Below are positions 29,570 through 38,304 of a stretch of DNA of 64,000 nt, piece by piece. Source of the stretch: Pseudomonas gingeri (GTDB lineage Bacteria > Pseudomonadota > Gammaproteobacteria > Pseudomonadales > Pseudomonadaceae); assembly GCF_013385425.1 (NCBI RefSeq), contig NZ_JACAQA010000012.1, positions 62,229-126,228 of the forward strand. Direction: 5' to 3'. The position numbers and the translations under genes were made by a program. Below the pieces are notes generated by a model. It had not been told where the DNA came from. It did not search any database and saw only the letters and a program-made list of their open reading frames with translations. The first letter of the stretch is position 1. The number at the start of each line of letters is the position of its first letter.

Positions 29570-30029
29570 CGATGGCCGGATCACCGAGGCCGTCACCGGA
29601 CACACTCAACCAGCGCCGCTGCGCGGACTCGTAATGCAGGGTGAAGGCACTCATTTCGTCGCTGCTCAGCACCAGCAATTGCGGCTGGTTCACCCGGTCG
29701 CCCAGTTTCAGCGGGCGGCCTTCCAACTCCAGGCGAAAATACAGGCCGTCGGGCAAGCGATAGGCCGCCCCCGCCGGGCGCCAGTCGGGCCGTTCGAAGA
29801 CCATCACCTGATAACCCTCGGCACCGATCCGCAAGCCATATTCCTGGCTGTTGACCACCGCGTACTCACGCAACTGTTGCAGCAGGTGCACCAGGGCACC
29901 GGCCTCCTGGCGGGCCTGACGCACCGGGCTGGGGTTCATGCTCACGGCGATCATGCCGGCCAGCACGCCGATCACCACCATGGACACCAGCAACTCCAGC
30001 AGGGTGAAACCACGGGAACGTGTGGGCAT
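29559..30029 (-). CDS. gspH: Type II secretion minor pseudopilin GspH
   Basis: Encodes 156 residues with prepilin leader MPTRSRG and then FTLLELLVSMVVIGVLAGM. The globular part resembles GspH, the minor pseudopilin that connects the tip to the main shaft. It lies 3 bases after gspG and overlaps gspI. All pseudopilins here need a prepilin peptidase, and none is encoded in the window, so the type IV pilus peptidase PilD must serve. Confidence 0.9.
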   Translation of the reverse strand: MPTRSRGFTLLELLVSMVVIGVLAGMIAVSMNPSPVRQARQEAGALVHLLQQLREYAVVNSQEYGLRIGAEGYQVMVFERPDWRPAGAAYRLPDGLYFRLELEGRPLKLGDRVNQPQLLVLSSDEMSAFTLHYESAQRRWLSVSGDGLGDPAIDES

Positions 30030-30032
30030 GGA

Positions 30033-30473
30033 TCAATCGCTCCAGTTGCCGATATCGGCGGCAAACTCTTCGCCGCCGGACACGCCGTCGGAGCCAAAGG
30101 AATACAGGTCATAACCCTTGGTCCGGGTGCCCGGGCTCAGGTATTGGTAAGGCGTGCCCCAGGGATCCACCGGCAGGCTTTTCAAGTAGCCCTGGGGGTT
30201 CCAGTTCCGCGGTTCAGGCACGCCCAGCGGCCGTTTGACCAGCGCCTCGAGGCCCTGTTGGGTCGAGGGGTACTGGAAATTGTCGAGGCGGTACATTTCC
30301 AGCGCGGTGCCGATGGCCTTGATATCGGCCCGGGCCGCGGTGACCTTGGCCTGGTCCGGACGGCTCATGAACTGCGGCAGCACCATCGCGCCGAGGACAC
30401 CGATAATCACCACCACGACCATGATTTCGATCAGGGTGAAACCACCTTGTCGCTGTATTCCAGAGGTTTTCAT
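30033..30473 (-). CDS. gspG: Type II secretion major pseudopilin GspG
   Basis: Encodes 146 residues, the major pseudopilin shaft subunit. The leader MKTSGIQRQGG is followed by FTLIEIMVVVVIIGVLGAMV. The C-terminal half holds the conserved W-GTPYQYLSPG and the calcium-site-like DLYSFGSDG stretches diagnostic of GspG. Very strongly conserved and the clearest marker that this operon is type II secretion and not a type IV pilus. Confidence 0.95.
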   Translation of the reverse strand: MKTSGIQRQGGFTLIEIMVVVVIIGVLGAMVLPQFMSRPDQAKVTAARADIKAIGTALEMYRLDNFQYPSTQQGLEALVKRPLGVPEPRNWNPQGYLKSLPVDPWGTPYQYLSPGTRTKGYDLYSFGSDGVSGGEEFAADIGNWSD

Positions 30474-30477
30474 AAGA

Positions 30478-31689
30478 TCAGTTCACCAGTTGGTTGAGGC
30501 TAAGAATCGGCAACAGAATCGCCATGACGATCAACAGCACGATGACGCCCATCAGCACCAGCATCGCCGGCTCGAACAGGCTCACCACCAGGGCGATCCG
30601 CGCCGCGAGGGTTTTCTCCTGCTGTTCGGCGGCGCGGGCGAGCATGCGGTCGAGCTCGCCCGCGCGCTCGCCGCTGGCGATCATGTGCAGCATCAGCGGC
30701 GGGATATCGCCGCTGCGCTCCAGGCCACGGGTCAGGGTGCCGCCCTCGCGCACCGAGCGCGCGACCTCGCCCATGCGCACGCGAATCGGCAGGTTGCCGA
30801 TCACCGCCGCGGCGATTTCCAGGGCATCCACCAGGGGCACGGCGCTCTTGCCGAGCAGCGCCAGGGTGCTGGCGAAACGGGACGCCTCCATCGCCTTGAG
30901 GACTCCGCCGATCAGCGGCGCCCGCAACAACCAGGCATGCCAGCGCCAGCGCACGGCGGGACGCGCCAGCGCCCAGCGCACCAGCAAGGCCAACGCCACC
31001 AGCCCGATCAGCAGCAGCCAGCCGTAACGCTGCAGGCCGCTGCTCAGGGCAATCAGGCCCTGGGTCAGCAGGGGCAGGGCCTGGCCATTGTTGATAAAAA
31101 CCTTCACCACATCCGGTACCACATAGCCGAGCAATCCAGCGACGATGGCCAGAGAGGCAAACAGCAGGATCATCGGATAGACCAGCGCCATCTGGATCTT
31201 CTGCCGGGCCTGCTGGCGGGCCTCGGTGTACTCGGCCAGTTGTTCGAGCACCGGGCCCAGGTGTCCGGAGCGTTCGCCGGCGGCGATGCTCGCGCGGAAC
31301 ATGTCCGGGAACGCCTTGGGAAAGCCGGCAAGCGCCGAGGCCAGGTCATAACCCTCCATGACCCGGCTACGCAGCGCCGCCAGCAGGTTGCTGACCCGAC
31401 GTTTTTCGCTCTGCGCCGCCACCGCCCGCAACGCCTCTTCCAGCGGCAGGCCGGCCTGGATCAGGGTCGAGAGTTGCAACGTCAGCAAGGCCAGTTCACT
31501 GGCTTTCAAGCCGGCCGAACGCTGGGCGCCGTTGCCCGCACCCGTCTGGCCGCGCGCGCTTTTCAGCTGCGTGGGCAACAGTCCGCGCTCACGCAGCAAC
31601 TGGCGGGCATGGCGCGGGCTGTCGGCTTCCTGCTGACCGCGACAGCGCCGACCGTTGGCATCCTGGGCCTGGTAATCGAACGTCGGCAT
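30478..31689 (-). CDS. gspF: Type II secretion inner-membrane platform protein GspF
   Basis: Encodes 403 residues with two repeated cytoplasmic GspF/PilC domains and three membrane segments (near 170-190, 220-240 and 370-395). It starts MPTFDYQAQDANGRR and carries the conserved GEFSG-like stretches AAGERSGHLG and ASGERAGELDRML. It couples the GspE motor to pseudopilus assembly. It begins 2 bases after gspE ends. Confidence 0.94.
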   Translation of the reverse strand: MPTFDYQAQDANGRRCRGQQEADSPRHARQLLRERGLLPTQLKSARGQTGAGNGAQRSAGLKASELALLTLQLSTLIQAGLPLEEALRAVAAQSEKRRVSNLLAALRSRVMEGYDLASALAGFPKAFPDMFRASIAAGERSGHLGPVLEQLAEYTEARQQARQKIQMALVYPMILLFASLAIVAGLLGYVVPDVVKVFINNGQALPLLTQGLIALSSGLQRYGWLLLIGLVALALLVRWALARPAVRWRWHAWLLRAPLIGGVLKAMEASRFASTLALLGKSAVPLVDALEIAAAVIGNLPIRVRMGEVARSVREGGTLTRGLERSGDIPPLMLHMIASGERAGELDRMLARAAEQQEKTLAARIALVVSLFEPAMLVLMGVIVLLIVMAILLPILSLNQLVN

Positions 31690-31691
31690 CC

Positions 31692-33155
31692 TCAGTCCTC
31701 CTGGGTCACGCGCAGCAGTTCATCGAGACTGGTGCTGCCTTCGAGAACCAGCCGCTGGCCATCCTGGAACAGGCTGCGCGAGGCCGTCCGGGCTTCACGG
31801 ACCAGCTCGGGCTCACTGGCGCCGTTGTGGATAAGTACCGCCAGGGCCGGGGTGATGCCGATCAGTTCGTAAAGCCCGATACGACCGCGATAGCCTTGCT
31901 GGCAGTGCTCGCAGCCCGTGGCCCGGAACAGCCTCGGCGGATGGTTCGAGTCGACACCCAGGCGCCGGCAGGCGGCCGCATCCGCCGCATAGGCGCTCCG
32001 GCACTCGCGGCACAGGGTACGGACCAGGCGCTGGGCCAACACCCCGACCAGGGACGAGGCCAGCAGATAGGCATCCACGCCCATGTCCAGCAACCGCGTG
32101 ACCGCGCCCACCGCGCTGTTGGTGTGCAGGGTCGACAGCACCAGGTGCCCGGTCAGCGAAGCCTGCACGGCGATCTCGGCGGTTTCGCGGTCGCGGATCT
32201 CACCGACCATGACCACATCCGGGTCCTGGCGCAGGATCGCCCGCAAGCCACGGGCAAAGGTCATCTCGACCTTGGGATTGACTGGCGTCTGGCCGATGCC
32301 CGGCAGGTGATACTCGATGGGGTCTTCGACGGTGAGGATATTGCGGGTCTGGTCGTTGAGGCTGCTCAGCGCCGCGTAGAGGCTGGTGGTCTTGCCCGAG
32401 CCGGTGGGGCCGGTGACCAGAAAGATGCCGTGGGGTTTGCCGAGAATATGCCGGAAGCGCTCCAGGGTCTGCGGCGGCATGCCCAGGCGTTGCAGGTCGA
32501 GACGTCCGGCCTGTTTGTCCAGCAGGCGCAGGACCACCCGTTCGCCATGGGCCGAGGGCAAAGTGGAAACCCGCACATCGACTTCGTGCCCGGCCAGCCG
32601 CAGGGCAATCCGTCCGTCCTGGGGCACGCGCTTCTCGGCGATATCCAGCCGGGCCATGACCTTGATCCGCGACACCAGCAGGTTGGCCAGCTCGCGCCTT
32701 GGCTTGAGCACTTCACGCAGTTGCCCGTCGATGCGCATGCGCACCGACAGGCTGTGCTCGAAGGTCTCCAGGTGTACATCCGAGGCTTTCTCGCGCACCG
32801 CTTCGCCGAGCAGCGCGTTGATCAGGCGGATGATCGGCGCGTCGCCTTCCTGCTCCAGCAGGTCGGCGGTCTGCGGCAGTTGCTCGGCCAGGCTCATCAG
32901 GTCGAGTTCATCGTCCAGGCCCTGGGCCACCTGCTGCGCGGCGCTATGGCCATCGCTGTAGGCCGCTGCAAGGCGGGCGGCGAATACCGGCTCGTCGAGC
33001 ACTTGCAACGGCAGTACGCCGGCGATCAGGCGGCGGGCTTCGGACACGGCGGTCAACGGTGTGTCGGCACGAATCGACAGGCACGCGCCCGCGCCTTGCG
33101 GTTCCAGCAAGACCCCGTAGCGGCGGGCAAAGCCGAACGGCAGGCGCGGCTTCAT
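31692..33155 (-). CDS. gspE: Type II secretion ATPase GspE
   Basis: Encodes 487 residues, the cytoplasmic motor. It has the N-terminal GspL-binding domain, Walker A GPTGSGKTTS (near residue 250), the Asp box, Walker B with GEIRDRETAEIA, the His box, and a C-terminal four-cysteine metal module (CREC and CEHC about 30 residues apart) found in GspE but not in all relatives. It overlaps gspD by 4 bases. Confidence 0.95.
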   Translation of the reverse strand: MKPRLPFGFARRYGVLLEPQGAGACLSIRADTPLTAVSEARRLIAGVLPLQVLDEPVFAARLAAAYSDGHSAAQQVAQGLDDELDLMSLAEQLPQTADLLEQEGDAPIIRLINALLGEAVREKASDVHLETFEHSLSVRMRIDGQLREVLKPRRELANLLVSRIKVMARLDIAEKRVPQDGRIALRLAGHEVDVRVSTLPSAHGERVVLRLLDKQAGRLDLQRLGMPPQTLERFRHILGKPHGIFLVTGPTGSGKTTSLYAALSSLNDQTRNILTVEDPIEYHLPGIGQTPVNPKVEMTFARGLRAILRQDPDVVMVGEIRDRETAEIAVQASLTGHLVLSTLHTNSAVGAVTRLLDMGVDAYLLASSLVGVLAQRLVRTLCRECRSAYAADAAACRRLGVDSNHPPRLFRATGCEHCQQGYRGRIGLYELIGITPALAVLIHNGASEPELVREARTASRSLFQDGQRLVLEGSTSLDELLRVTQED

Positions 33156-35059
33156 GGTGCCCCGACCTTCTGCCGTCGCAGGTCTATCGCCGGCTCGCTG
33201 TCAGAACCATCGAACAGTTCCCGGGCCTCGCGCGGCAACAGCAGTGAGTTGCTCTTCCCATCGGCGGGTTGACTGAGCTGGCGCAAGCTGTTGTAGCGCT
33301 GCTCGCTGACTTCGGAGATATCCTCTTTGGAGCGGACGATGGTCGGCCGCAGGAATACCATCAGGTTGGTTTTTTCATGCTTTTCGCTGTTCCAGCGAAA
33401 CAACGCCCCCAGGTAGGGGATATCCCGCAGCAGCGGCACACCGCTTTCCTGGACACGGACGCTGTCCTTGATCAGCCCGCCGATCACGATGATCTCGCCG
33501 TCATCGGCGAGGATGGTGCTTTTCAGGGTGCGTTTGTTGGTGATCAGGTCACCGGGAACCACCGTATTCGGGGCGAGTTCCGAGTTTTCCTGTTCGACCT
33601 GCAGACGCAGGGTCGACCCTTCGTTGATATGCGGGCGGACCTTCAGCTTGATCCCGATATCATGGCGCGTGACCGTGTTGAAGGGCCGCTCGGTATCCGT
33701 ACCGGTCTGGTAGGAACCGCTCTGGAACGGCACGTTCTGACCCACCAGGATCTCCGCCTCCTGGTTGTCCAGGGTCAGCAGGCTGGGGGTGGACAGCACG
33801 TTGTTGTGGGTGTTGCTCGCCAGGGCGGACACCAGCATGCCGAAACGGTCATTACCGACGCGCAACACCGCACCGTCGGGCAACGTGGCATCGTTGCCAC
33901 TGAGTTTCGGCAAGGTAATGCCGGCTCCGGCAAAGGTGACTCCACCCTGGGCACTACCGGCCTTGCCGCCCCACTGCACACCCAGGGCATCGTGGATATC
34001 CCCGGATATCTCGACAATCGCCGCATGGATCAACACCTGCGAGCGCGGCTGGTCGAGTTGCCGGACAATGTTTTCCAGGGTGCGGATCTGGCTCGGCTCG
34101 GCGATCAGCACCAGGGCGTTCTGGCTTTCATCGGCCTTGACCAGGGCCTTGGCGGCAGCCGCGTCCCGGCTGGCGGCAGCGCCGGCTTCCTGAGCAAGTC
34201 CCTGGCCCATGGCCTCGAGCACCTCGGCCAGCTGCTTGGCATCGCTGTGACGCAGACGGATCACCCGTGCATTGTCGGTAACGGCCGCCGACGGGGTATC
34301 GAGGGAGCGGGCCAGGTCAGCCAGACGCTTGCGTACGTCCTGGGTGCCGATGATCACCAAACGGTTGTTGCGCGAATCGGCGATGACCTGGCTCCCCGAC
34401 TCAGCGCCTTGCCGCCCCAGGGATTGCTCCATCATCCGCGCCAGCTCATTCGCCAGCCCGTGACGCAACTGGATGACCTCATGGGCATTCTTCTGCCCGA
34501 GGTCCAACTGCCGGACGATCTTCGCGATACGCCGGACGTTGGCCGCGCTATCGGTGATGACCAGGGCATTGGCCGACGCCGACGGGCCGACATAACCGTT
34601 GACCGAGACCAGTGGCCGCACCAGCCCGGCGATATCCGCCGCGACGCTGCTGCCCAGCGCCACCACCTCGGTGACGAACTGGCCGCCTTGGGCGCTGGCA
34701 CTGTCGGCACTGCTGGCGCGGGTGCGGGCATCGGCCACGGGGGCAATAAGAATGCGGTCGCCTTCGTCGATCACCGTGAAGTTATGCGCGTCGAGCACCG
34801 AATAGAACAACCGGCGTACCCCTTCACGGTCCAGGGCCTGCTCGGAGAGGACGGTGATCCGCCCCTGCACCCGGGGGTCAAGGACCACCGTGGTGCCGAG
34901 AATCGAGGACATTTCCCGCACCACGTCGCGCAACTCGGCATCGTTCATCGCCAGTTGCCATTGCGGCTCATCGGCCCGCAGACCCGACGCCAACAGCAGG
35001 CTGACGATCAGGCTCAAGAGCTTCAGGCCGTGCCGCCCGGATTCGAAGGATCTGTTCAT
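33152..35059 (-). CDS. gspD: Type II secretion outer-membrane secretin GspD
   Basis: Encodes 635 residues. A signal peptide (about 1-29, ending SGLRA) precedes N0 and repeated N1-N3 ring domains, then the secretin barrel (about 370-590) with LTLDNQEAEILVGQNVPF and the gate-associated segment ADDGEIIVIGGLIKDS. It forms the exit pore for folded substrates. No lipobox is present. No pilotin gene is evident nearby. It abuts gspC with no gap. Confidence 0.95.
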   Translation of the reverse strand: MNRSFESGRHGLKLLSLIVSLLLASGLRADEPQWQLAMNDAELRDVVREMSSILGTTVVLDPRVQGRITVLSEQALDREGVRRLFYSVLDAHNFTVIDEGDRILIAPVADARTRASSADSASAQGGQFVTEVVALGSSVAADIAGLVRPLVSVNGYVGPSASANALVITDSAANVRRIAKIVRQLDLGQKNAHEVIQLRHGLANELARMMEQSLGRQGAESGSQVIADSRNNRLVIIGTQDVRKRLADLARSLDTPSAAVTDNARVIRLRHSDAKQLAEVLEAMGQGLAQEAGAAASRDAAAAKALVKADESQNALVLIAEPSQIRTLENIVRQLDQPRSQVLIHAAIVEISGDIHDALGVQWGGKAGSAQGGVTFAGAGITLPKLSGNDATLPDGAVLRVGNDRFGMLVSALASNTHNNVLSTPSLLTLDNQEAEILVGQNVPFQSGSYQTGTDTERPFNTVTRHDIGIKLKVRPHINEGSTLRLQVEQENSELAPNTVVPGDLITNKRTLKSTILADDGEIIVIGGLIKDSVRVQESGVPLLRDIPYLGALFRWNSEKHEKTNLMVFLRPTIVRSKEDISEVSEQRYNSLRQLSQPADGKSNSLLLPREARELFDGSDSEPAIDLRRQKVGAP

Positions 35060-35602
35060 TTACTCACTCTGACGCGGCGTGGCCGTCGGTCGCAGATAAA
35101 GGGAAGAAGTCGGGGCGACGGCGTCAGGAACGGGCCCCTTGAGCACCTGCAAGGTGGTACGGCCCGGCGGATCCAGGGCCAACAGCTCCTCGCGACCATT
35201 GCGCCAGAGCACCACCCGGCCGCTCTCGATCCGCCGCAGGACGCTGCCGCCCGGCAGGCTTTCCCCCACCCGGTAGATCCGCTGGCCCTCGGCCCCCGCC
35301 AGCAGCGCACGGGAGTCACCCGCGCTGGAAACAAAGCTGGCCCGCAACTTCAACGGCTCGGCACTGCGGGCCAAGGCCCCCTGGGCGGCCAGCCCCATCA
35401 CCGTGGCAACGGCGGCATGATTGAGCGGCGCACGTTCGGCAGGCGCGGCTCGGTTGTTGGCCTGCTCGGTGGGTAACGTCGGCAATGTCTGACGGAAGAC
35501 CCGCTCGCCCCACAACGACAGCGCGGCATAACCCAGCGGCAACGCACATAGCGCCAGGCTCAGGACACCCATTCGGTCCTTGAAGGTTCGCGCACTCACC
35601 AC
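35060..35602 (-). CDS. gspC: Type II secretion protein C (GspC/XcpP-like)
   Basis: Encodes 180 residues with one membrane segment (about 12-32), a proline-rich linker and a GspC homology-region beta domain (about 80-155: LRASFVSSAGDSRALLAG, then YRVGESLPGG). This part bridges the inner-membrane platform to the secretin. There is no PDZ or coiled-coil extension, so it is a short form like XcpP. It starts at GTG 35602, overlapping the cytochrome b561 gene by 7 bases, which ties the two genes into one transcript. Confidence 0.85.
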   Translation of the reverse strand: MVSARTFKDRMGVLSLALCALPLGYAALSLWGERVFRQTLPTLPTEQANNRAAPAERAPLNHAAVATVMGLAAQGALARSAEPLKLRASFVSSAGDSRALLAGAEGQRIYRVGESLPGGSVLRRIESGRVVLWRNGREELLALDPPGRTTLQVLKGPVPDAVAPTSSLYLRPTATPRQSE

Positions 35603-36090
35603 AGCATCCGCCTGAGTATTCGATGACCGGAAACTTCATGGCGGATAACCGCGCCAATATGCAAAACCACCAAGACCGCCAGAACAACGCAGGAAATATC
35701 GTGGATTTTTTTGAAAACAGCGATGAGCCCGACACTTTCAACCGGTGCGGGTATCAAGAAAAGATCAAATAGATTGATGGCCCGGTCCATCATCATGACT
35801 CCGGTTGCCAATACGATGGCGGTCACCAGATAAATAACTTTATGAACCCAAAAAGCCGTCCACTGCGCAAGTGTTCGGTCAGTCTGTCCTCTCGAAAAAA
35901 AAGAAAGAAAAACCCTGATAATAAAAAACGGAATAAACAGCGCCGTGAGAGACACATTAAAAGAACCTACGACCGCTTTAAGCGCCGGCGAAGTACTCAA
36001 AAAGGCCATATAAAAGCCACTGATCAGCGCCCATAAAATAACGACGGCTGACAACCAGTGAAGAAAAATTTGCGTTCTAGAGTAAAACAA
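35596..36090 (-). CDS. Cytochrome b561-family membrane protein
   Basis: Encodes 164 residues with four membrane segments. Histidines are placed as heme ligands: His11 (TQIFLHWLSA), the one in FWVHKVIYLV, and those in KKIHDIS and VVLHIGAVIRH. This is the dihaem cytochrome b561 (YodB/CybB) layout, which moves electrons across or along the inner membrane, usually from quinol. Its place between the LPMO gene and gspC, overlapping gspC by 7 bases, suggests a role in supplying electrons to the secreted LPMO or to a periplasmic carrier; that role is inference. The gene is visibly AT-richer than its neighbours (poly-A runs at 35895-35935), hinting at separate acquisition. Confidence 0.82.
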   Translation of the reverse strand: MFYSRTQIFLHWLSAVVILWALISGFYMAFLSTSPALKAVVGSFNVSLTALFIPFFIIRVFLSFFSRGQTDRTLAQWTAFWVHKVIYLVTAIVLATGVMMMDRAINLFDLFLIPAPVESVGLIAVFKKIHDISCVVLAVLVVLHIGAVIRHEVSGHRILRRMLW

Positions 36091-36138
36091 TTTCGCTCAC
36101 CCAAAACCCGGTAACAATATCGCCCATAAACCGAATAC

Positions 36139-36161
36139 GCCGGGCTGCCCAGCAGCCCGGC
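36139..36161 (-). promoter_or_regulatory. Stem-loop between the LPMO and cytochrome b561 genes
   Basis: GCCGGGCTG and CAGCCCGGC form a perfect 9-bp stem with a 5-base loop, 15 bases after the LPMO stop. No uridine tract follows on the minus strand, so it is more likely an mRNA-stability or partial-termination element than a strong terminator. It could give a higher LPMO than secretion-gene level. Confidence 0.5.
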
Positions 36162-36176
36162 GCTGAACGCCAGGGG

Positions 36177-37643
36177 TTATTTAGCGATCCAGGCATCCGT
36201 CCAGCTTGATCCGACACCGGGTACATAGTGATGGCTGTCGATCTTGCACCAGTCACCTACGGGGAGCGGCTTGCATTCGTAGACGTTACCGTCCCTGGAC
36301 AAGACCTTGGTCCCGGGCTGATAACTTGCAATACCTTGCGGATATTTGAAGTCGTAATCCTGGCTGCCACCCTCACCGCCGAGCTCCACGGATGCCAGAT
36401 CCTGACGAGTGGTACGGCCATCGACGGTCACGCCGATCAACTTGAGCTGGTGGATACCCGGCTCGCTATGCACGTCCATGTTCAGCCAGGTGCTGCCGGC
36501 CTCCACGAGTTGTGTCAGGGTGCCCACTGGAACTGGATTGTTGGCGGCATCGAAGAGCTCGGCCTTGATATCCATTTTACGGTTGGTTAGCACCGGGAAA
36601 GGCATCGCCAAGCGTCCTTCCTTGAGCTCAAAATTGGTGCCGATAGCGGAAATCCGCATGCTCGCATCAGCGTCTTCCTGCATCAGCACATCGAGCTCAT
36701 AACGATTCACACCGCTTTCAGCCTTGGCGAACAGCTGGTTAACGCCCTTGATCGGTTCAATGGCACCGTCTTCGCCACGGACACCGGCACGGACCAGCGT
36801 CTGGCTCCGGTTGATTTGCTCGGCCAGCTTGAACGACCAATTCTCCGGCTTGCCCTCCTCGCTGTCGGCGATGGTGATTTCAGTGCTGTACTCGGCACTT
36901 TCGCCCTCACCGGTCATGGCGCGGGCCTTGACCTTGTCGCCGGCCAACAGGGCCTGGGTCGGTGTTATATTACCGACGGTTTTCCAACCATCCGGGGCCT
37001 GTTCCTCGGCCACGATATTCACGTCGACCACGTTGTGGAACGCGCCGCCGGTGTCGGCCACGGTCCACATGCCGAGGATCACGTGATACCCGCTCTTGTC
37101 GGCGGGAATCTCGCACGGGTGCTTCTCGCGAGCTGGCCCGTCACTGCCCTGAGGCTGATCGGTGGGCAACCGCCCGCCCGCATCCACGGAGCAGAACGGA
37201 GTCAGGTCGAACGAAGCGCGTGTCAGGGCCTGGTTGGCGTTCCAACCGTTCCTGGTGATGAAGTACTCATACTTGGTCGCCGGGTGAGTGGCCCTGTAGT
37301 ACCAGTCAAAGTTGATCGTACGGTCCGTGATTTCGGTCTTGTACCAGCGGCTCGCCGACTGGATATCCAAGGGCGAGAACAACGCGATCCCACCACTGGC
37401 GATCTTGCCGTCAGCCACCCCGCCATTGGGGAAACCCTTGGTGGTTTCACCGACGCTTTGCGGCTCGTACTGCGCTTGACCGCAGTCATTGTTCAAGCCC
37501 TTCTGGCAGGCAAACGCCCGGGACGGCGGATCATTCAGATAACCGTGCGCGGCGACATGCTGTGAGGCGACCAGGGCCGCGATCACCGCCAGGGAAGAGA
37601 CACACCCCGACGCCTTGCCAAGTGCCGACATCTTTCTTTTCAT
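36177..37643 (-). CDS. gbpA: Secreted AA10 lytic polysaccharide monooxygenase, GbpA-like, with C-terminal chitin-binding domain
   Basis: A copper enzyme that cleaves chitin oxidatively; GbpA relatives also bind GlcNAc surfaces. The 488-residue precursor has a signal peptide with cleavage after Ala32 (ASQHVAA), leaving the N-terminal His33 needed for the copper histidine brace. His175 (REKHPCEIPADKSG) is the second brace residue and Phe202 (GGAFHNVVDVNI) the axial position. Two GbpA-type middle domains and a type-3 chitin-binding domain (about 435-488, with YECKPLPVGDWCK) follow. Length matches V. cholerae GbpA (485). The ATG at 37643 has GGAG upstream; earlier in-frame starts would spoil the signal peptide. 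GbpA and P. aeruginosa CbpD are known type II secretion substrates, and the gsp operon lies just downstream. Confidence 0.93.
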   Translation of the reverse strand: MKRKMSALGKASGCVSSLAVIAALVASQHVAAHGYLNDPPSRAFACQKGLNNDCGQAQYEPQSVGETTKGFPNGGVADGKIASGGIALFSPLDIQSASRWYKTEITDRTINFDWYYRATHPATKYEYFITRNGWNANQALTRASFDLTPFCSVDAGGRLPTDQPQGSDGPAREKHPCEIPADKSGYHVILGMWTVADTGGAFHNVVDVNIVAEEQAPDGWKTVGNITPTQALLAGDKVKARAMTGEGESAEYSTEITIADSEEGKPENWSFKLAEQINRSQTLVRAGVRGEDGAIEPIKGVNQLFAKAESGVNRYELDVLMQEDADASMRISAIGTNFELKEGRLAMPFPVLTNRKMDIKAELFDAANNPVPVGTLTQLVEAGSTWLNMDVHSEPGIHQLKLIGVTVDGRTTRQDLASVELGGEGGSQDYDFKYPQGIASYQPGTKVLSRDGNVYECKPLPVGDWCKIDSHHYVPGVGSSWTDAWIAK

Positions 37644-38260
37644 GCGATTCAACTCCAGACTTATCCTGTTTATCGGGTTGCCGGACATCCCTCCAAGATG
37701 AACGACTCCCTTTCTACTTCCATCGGTGTTCAATCAATCCGAGCCGCCGTCCTGACTGCAAAGATCAACCGCGAAAGTTCCACGCCCCACCGGCGTCACT
37801 TCTTGGGCCTCTTACAAAAACCATTCTTACAAAAACATCCTCGTCCGCCGGACAAACGCCAGCGCCGTATAAACGATTACGTTCAAAAATATTGACTATC
37901 AGAAATCTGGAGCCTTGAGTGCCGCTCCACACATTGAATGTCGGAGTACGCATTGTACGAACTTACATTTTTTTATATGTAGGAAAGGTCCCATGAAGAC
38001 GCGCGACAGCTCTGCACTTCACTTATTCACACGAGCGCCTCGATTTTGCCTAAGATTCTGTAACTAGACGCGACAAACCTTGAAGACATAGAACAAATGT
38101 CTCCGTATTAACGTTCAGAAAAAGAATACTCCGACATCTCATGGAAGAAGACGGTATGGCATTTTGACAATCCGACCAGATGTCCGGATGGCGATCCGAA
38201 TATATGACGCCGAATGAACCGGTAGCATCAGGAAAAGCAAAAACGCGAAGGACTAAACGC
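37644..38260. other. AT-rich non-coding region upstream of the LPMO gene
   Basis: About 620 bases with no gene I can support. Base composition is clearly AT-richer than the surroundings, with a TTTTTTT run at 37968-37975. An 11-bp inverted repeat, ATGTCGGAGTA (37938-37948) with TACTCCGACAT (38127-38137), lies inside. The LPMO promoter and any control sites should be here; I could not fix a convincing -35/-10 pair. Confidence 0.5.
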
Positions 38261-38281
38261 AAAAACCCCGCCGAGGCGGGG
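38261..38281 (-). terminator. Rho-independent terminator of hemE
   Basis: CCCCGCC (38266-38272) and GGCGGGG (38275-38281) form a perfect 7-bp stem. Read on the minus strand it is followed by TTTTTGCG. It lies 23 bases after the hemE stop codon. Confidence 0.88.
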
Positions 38282-38304
38282 TCATTGAGAAAACGCGGGG
38301 AGGA

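Noticed and set aside
30033..30473. The gsp operon as a second type IV pilus system
   Set aside because: GspG with its C-terminal calcium-site motif, GspC, GspK, GspL and GspM are specific to type II secretion; there is no PilT or PilA gene.
38050..38262. 70-codon minus-strand frame in the AT-rich region upstream of the LPMO
   Set aside because: No ribosome site, no recognisable motif and it runs into the hemE terminator.
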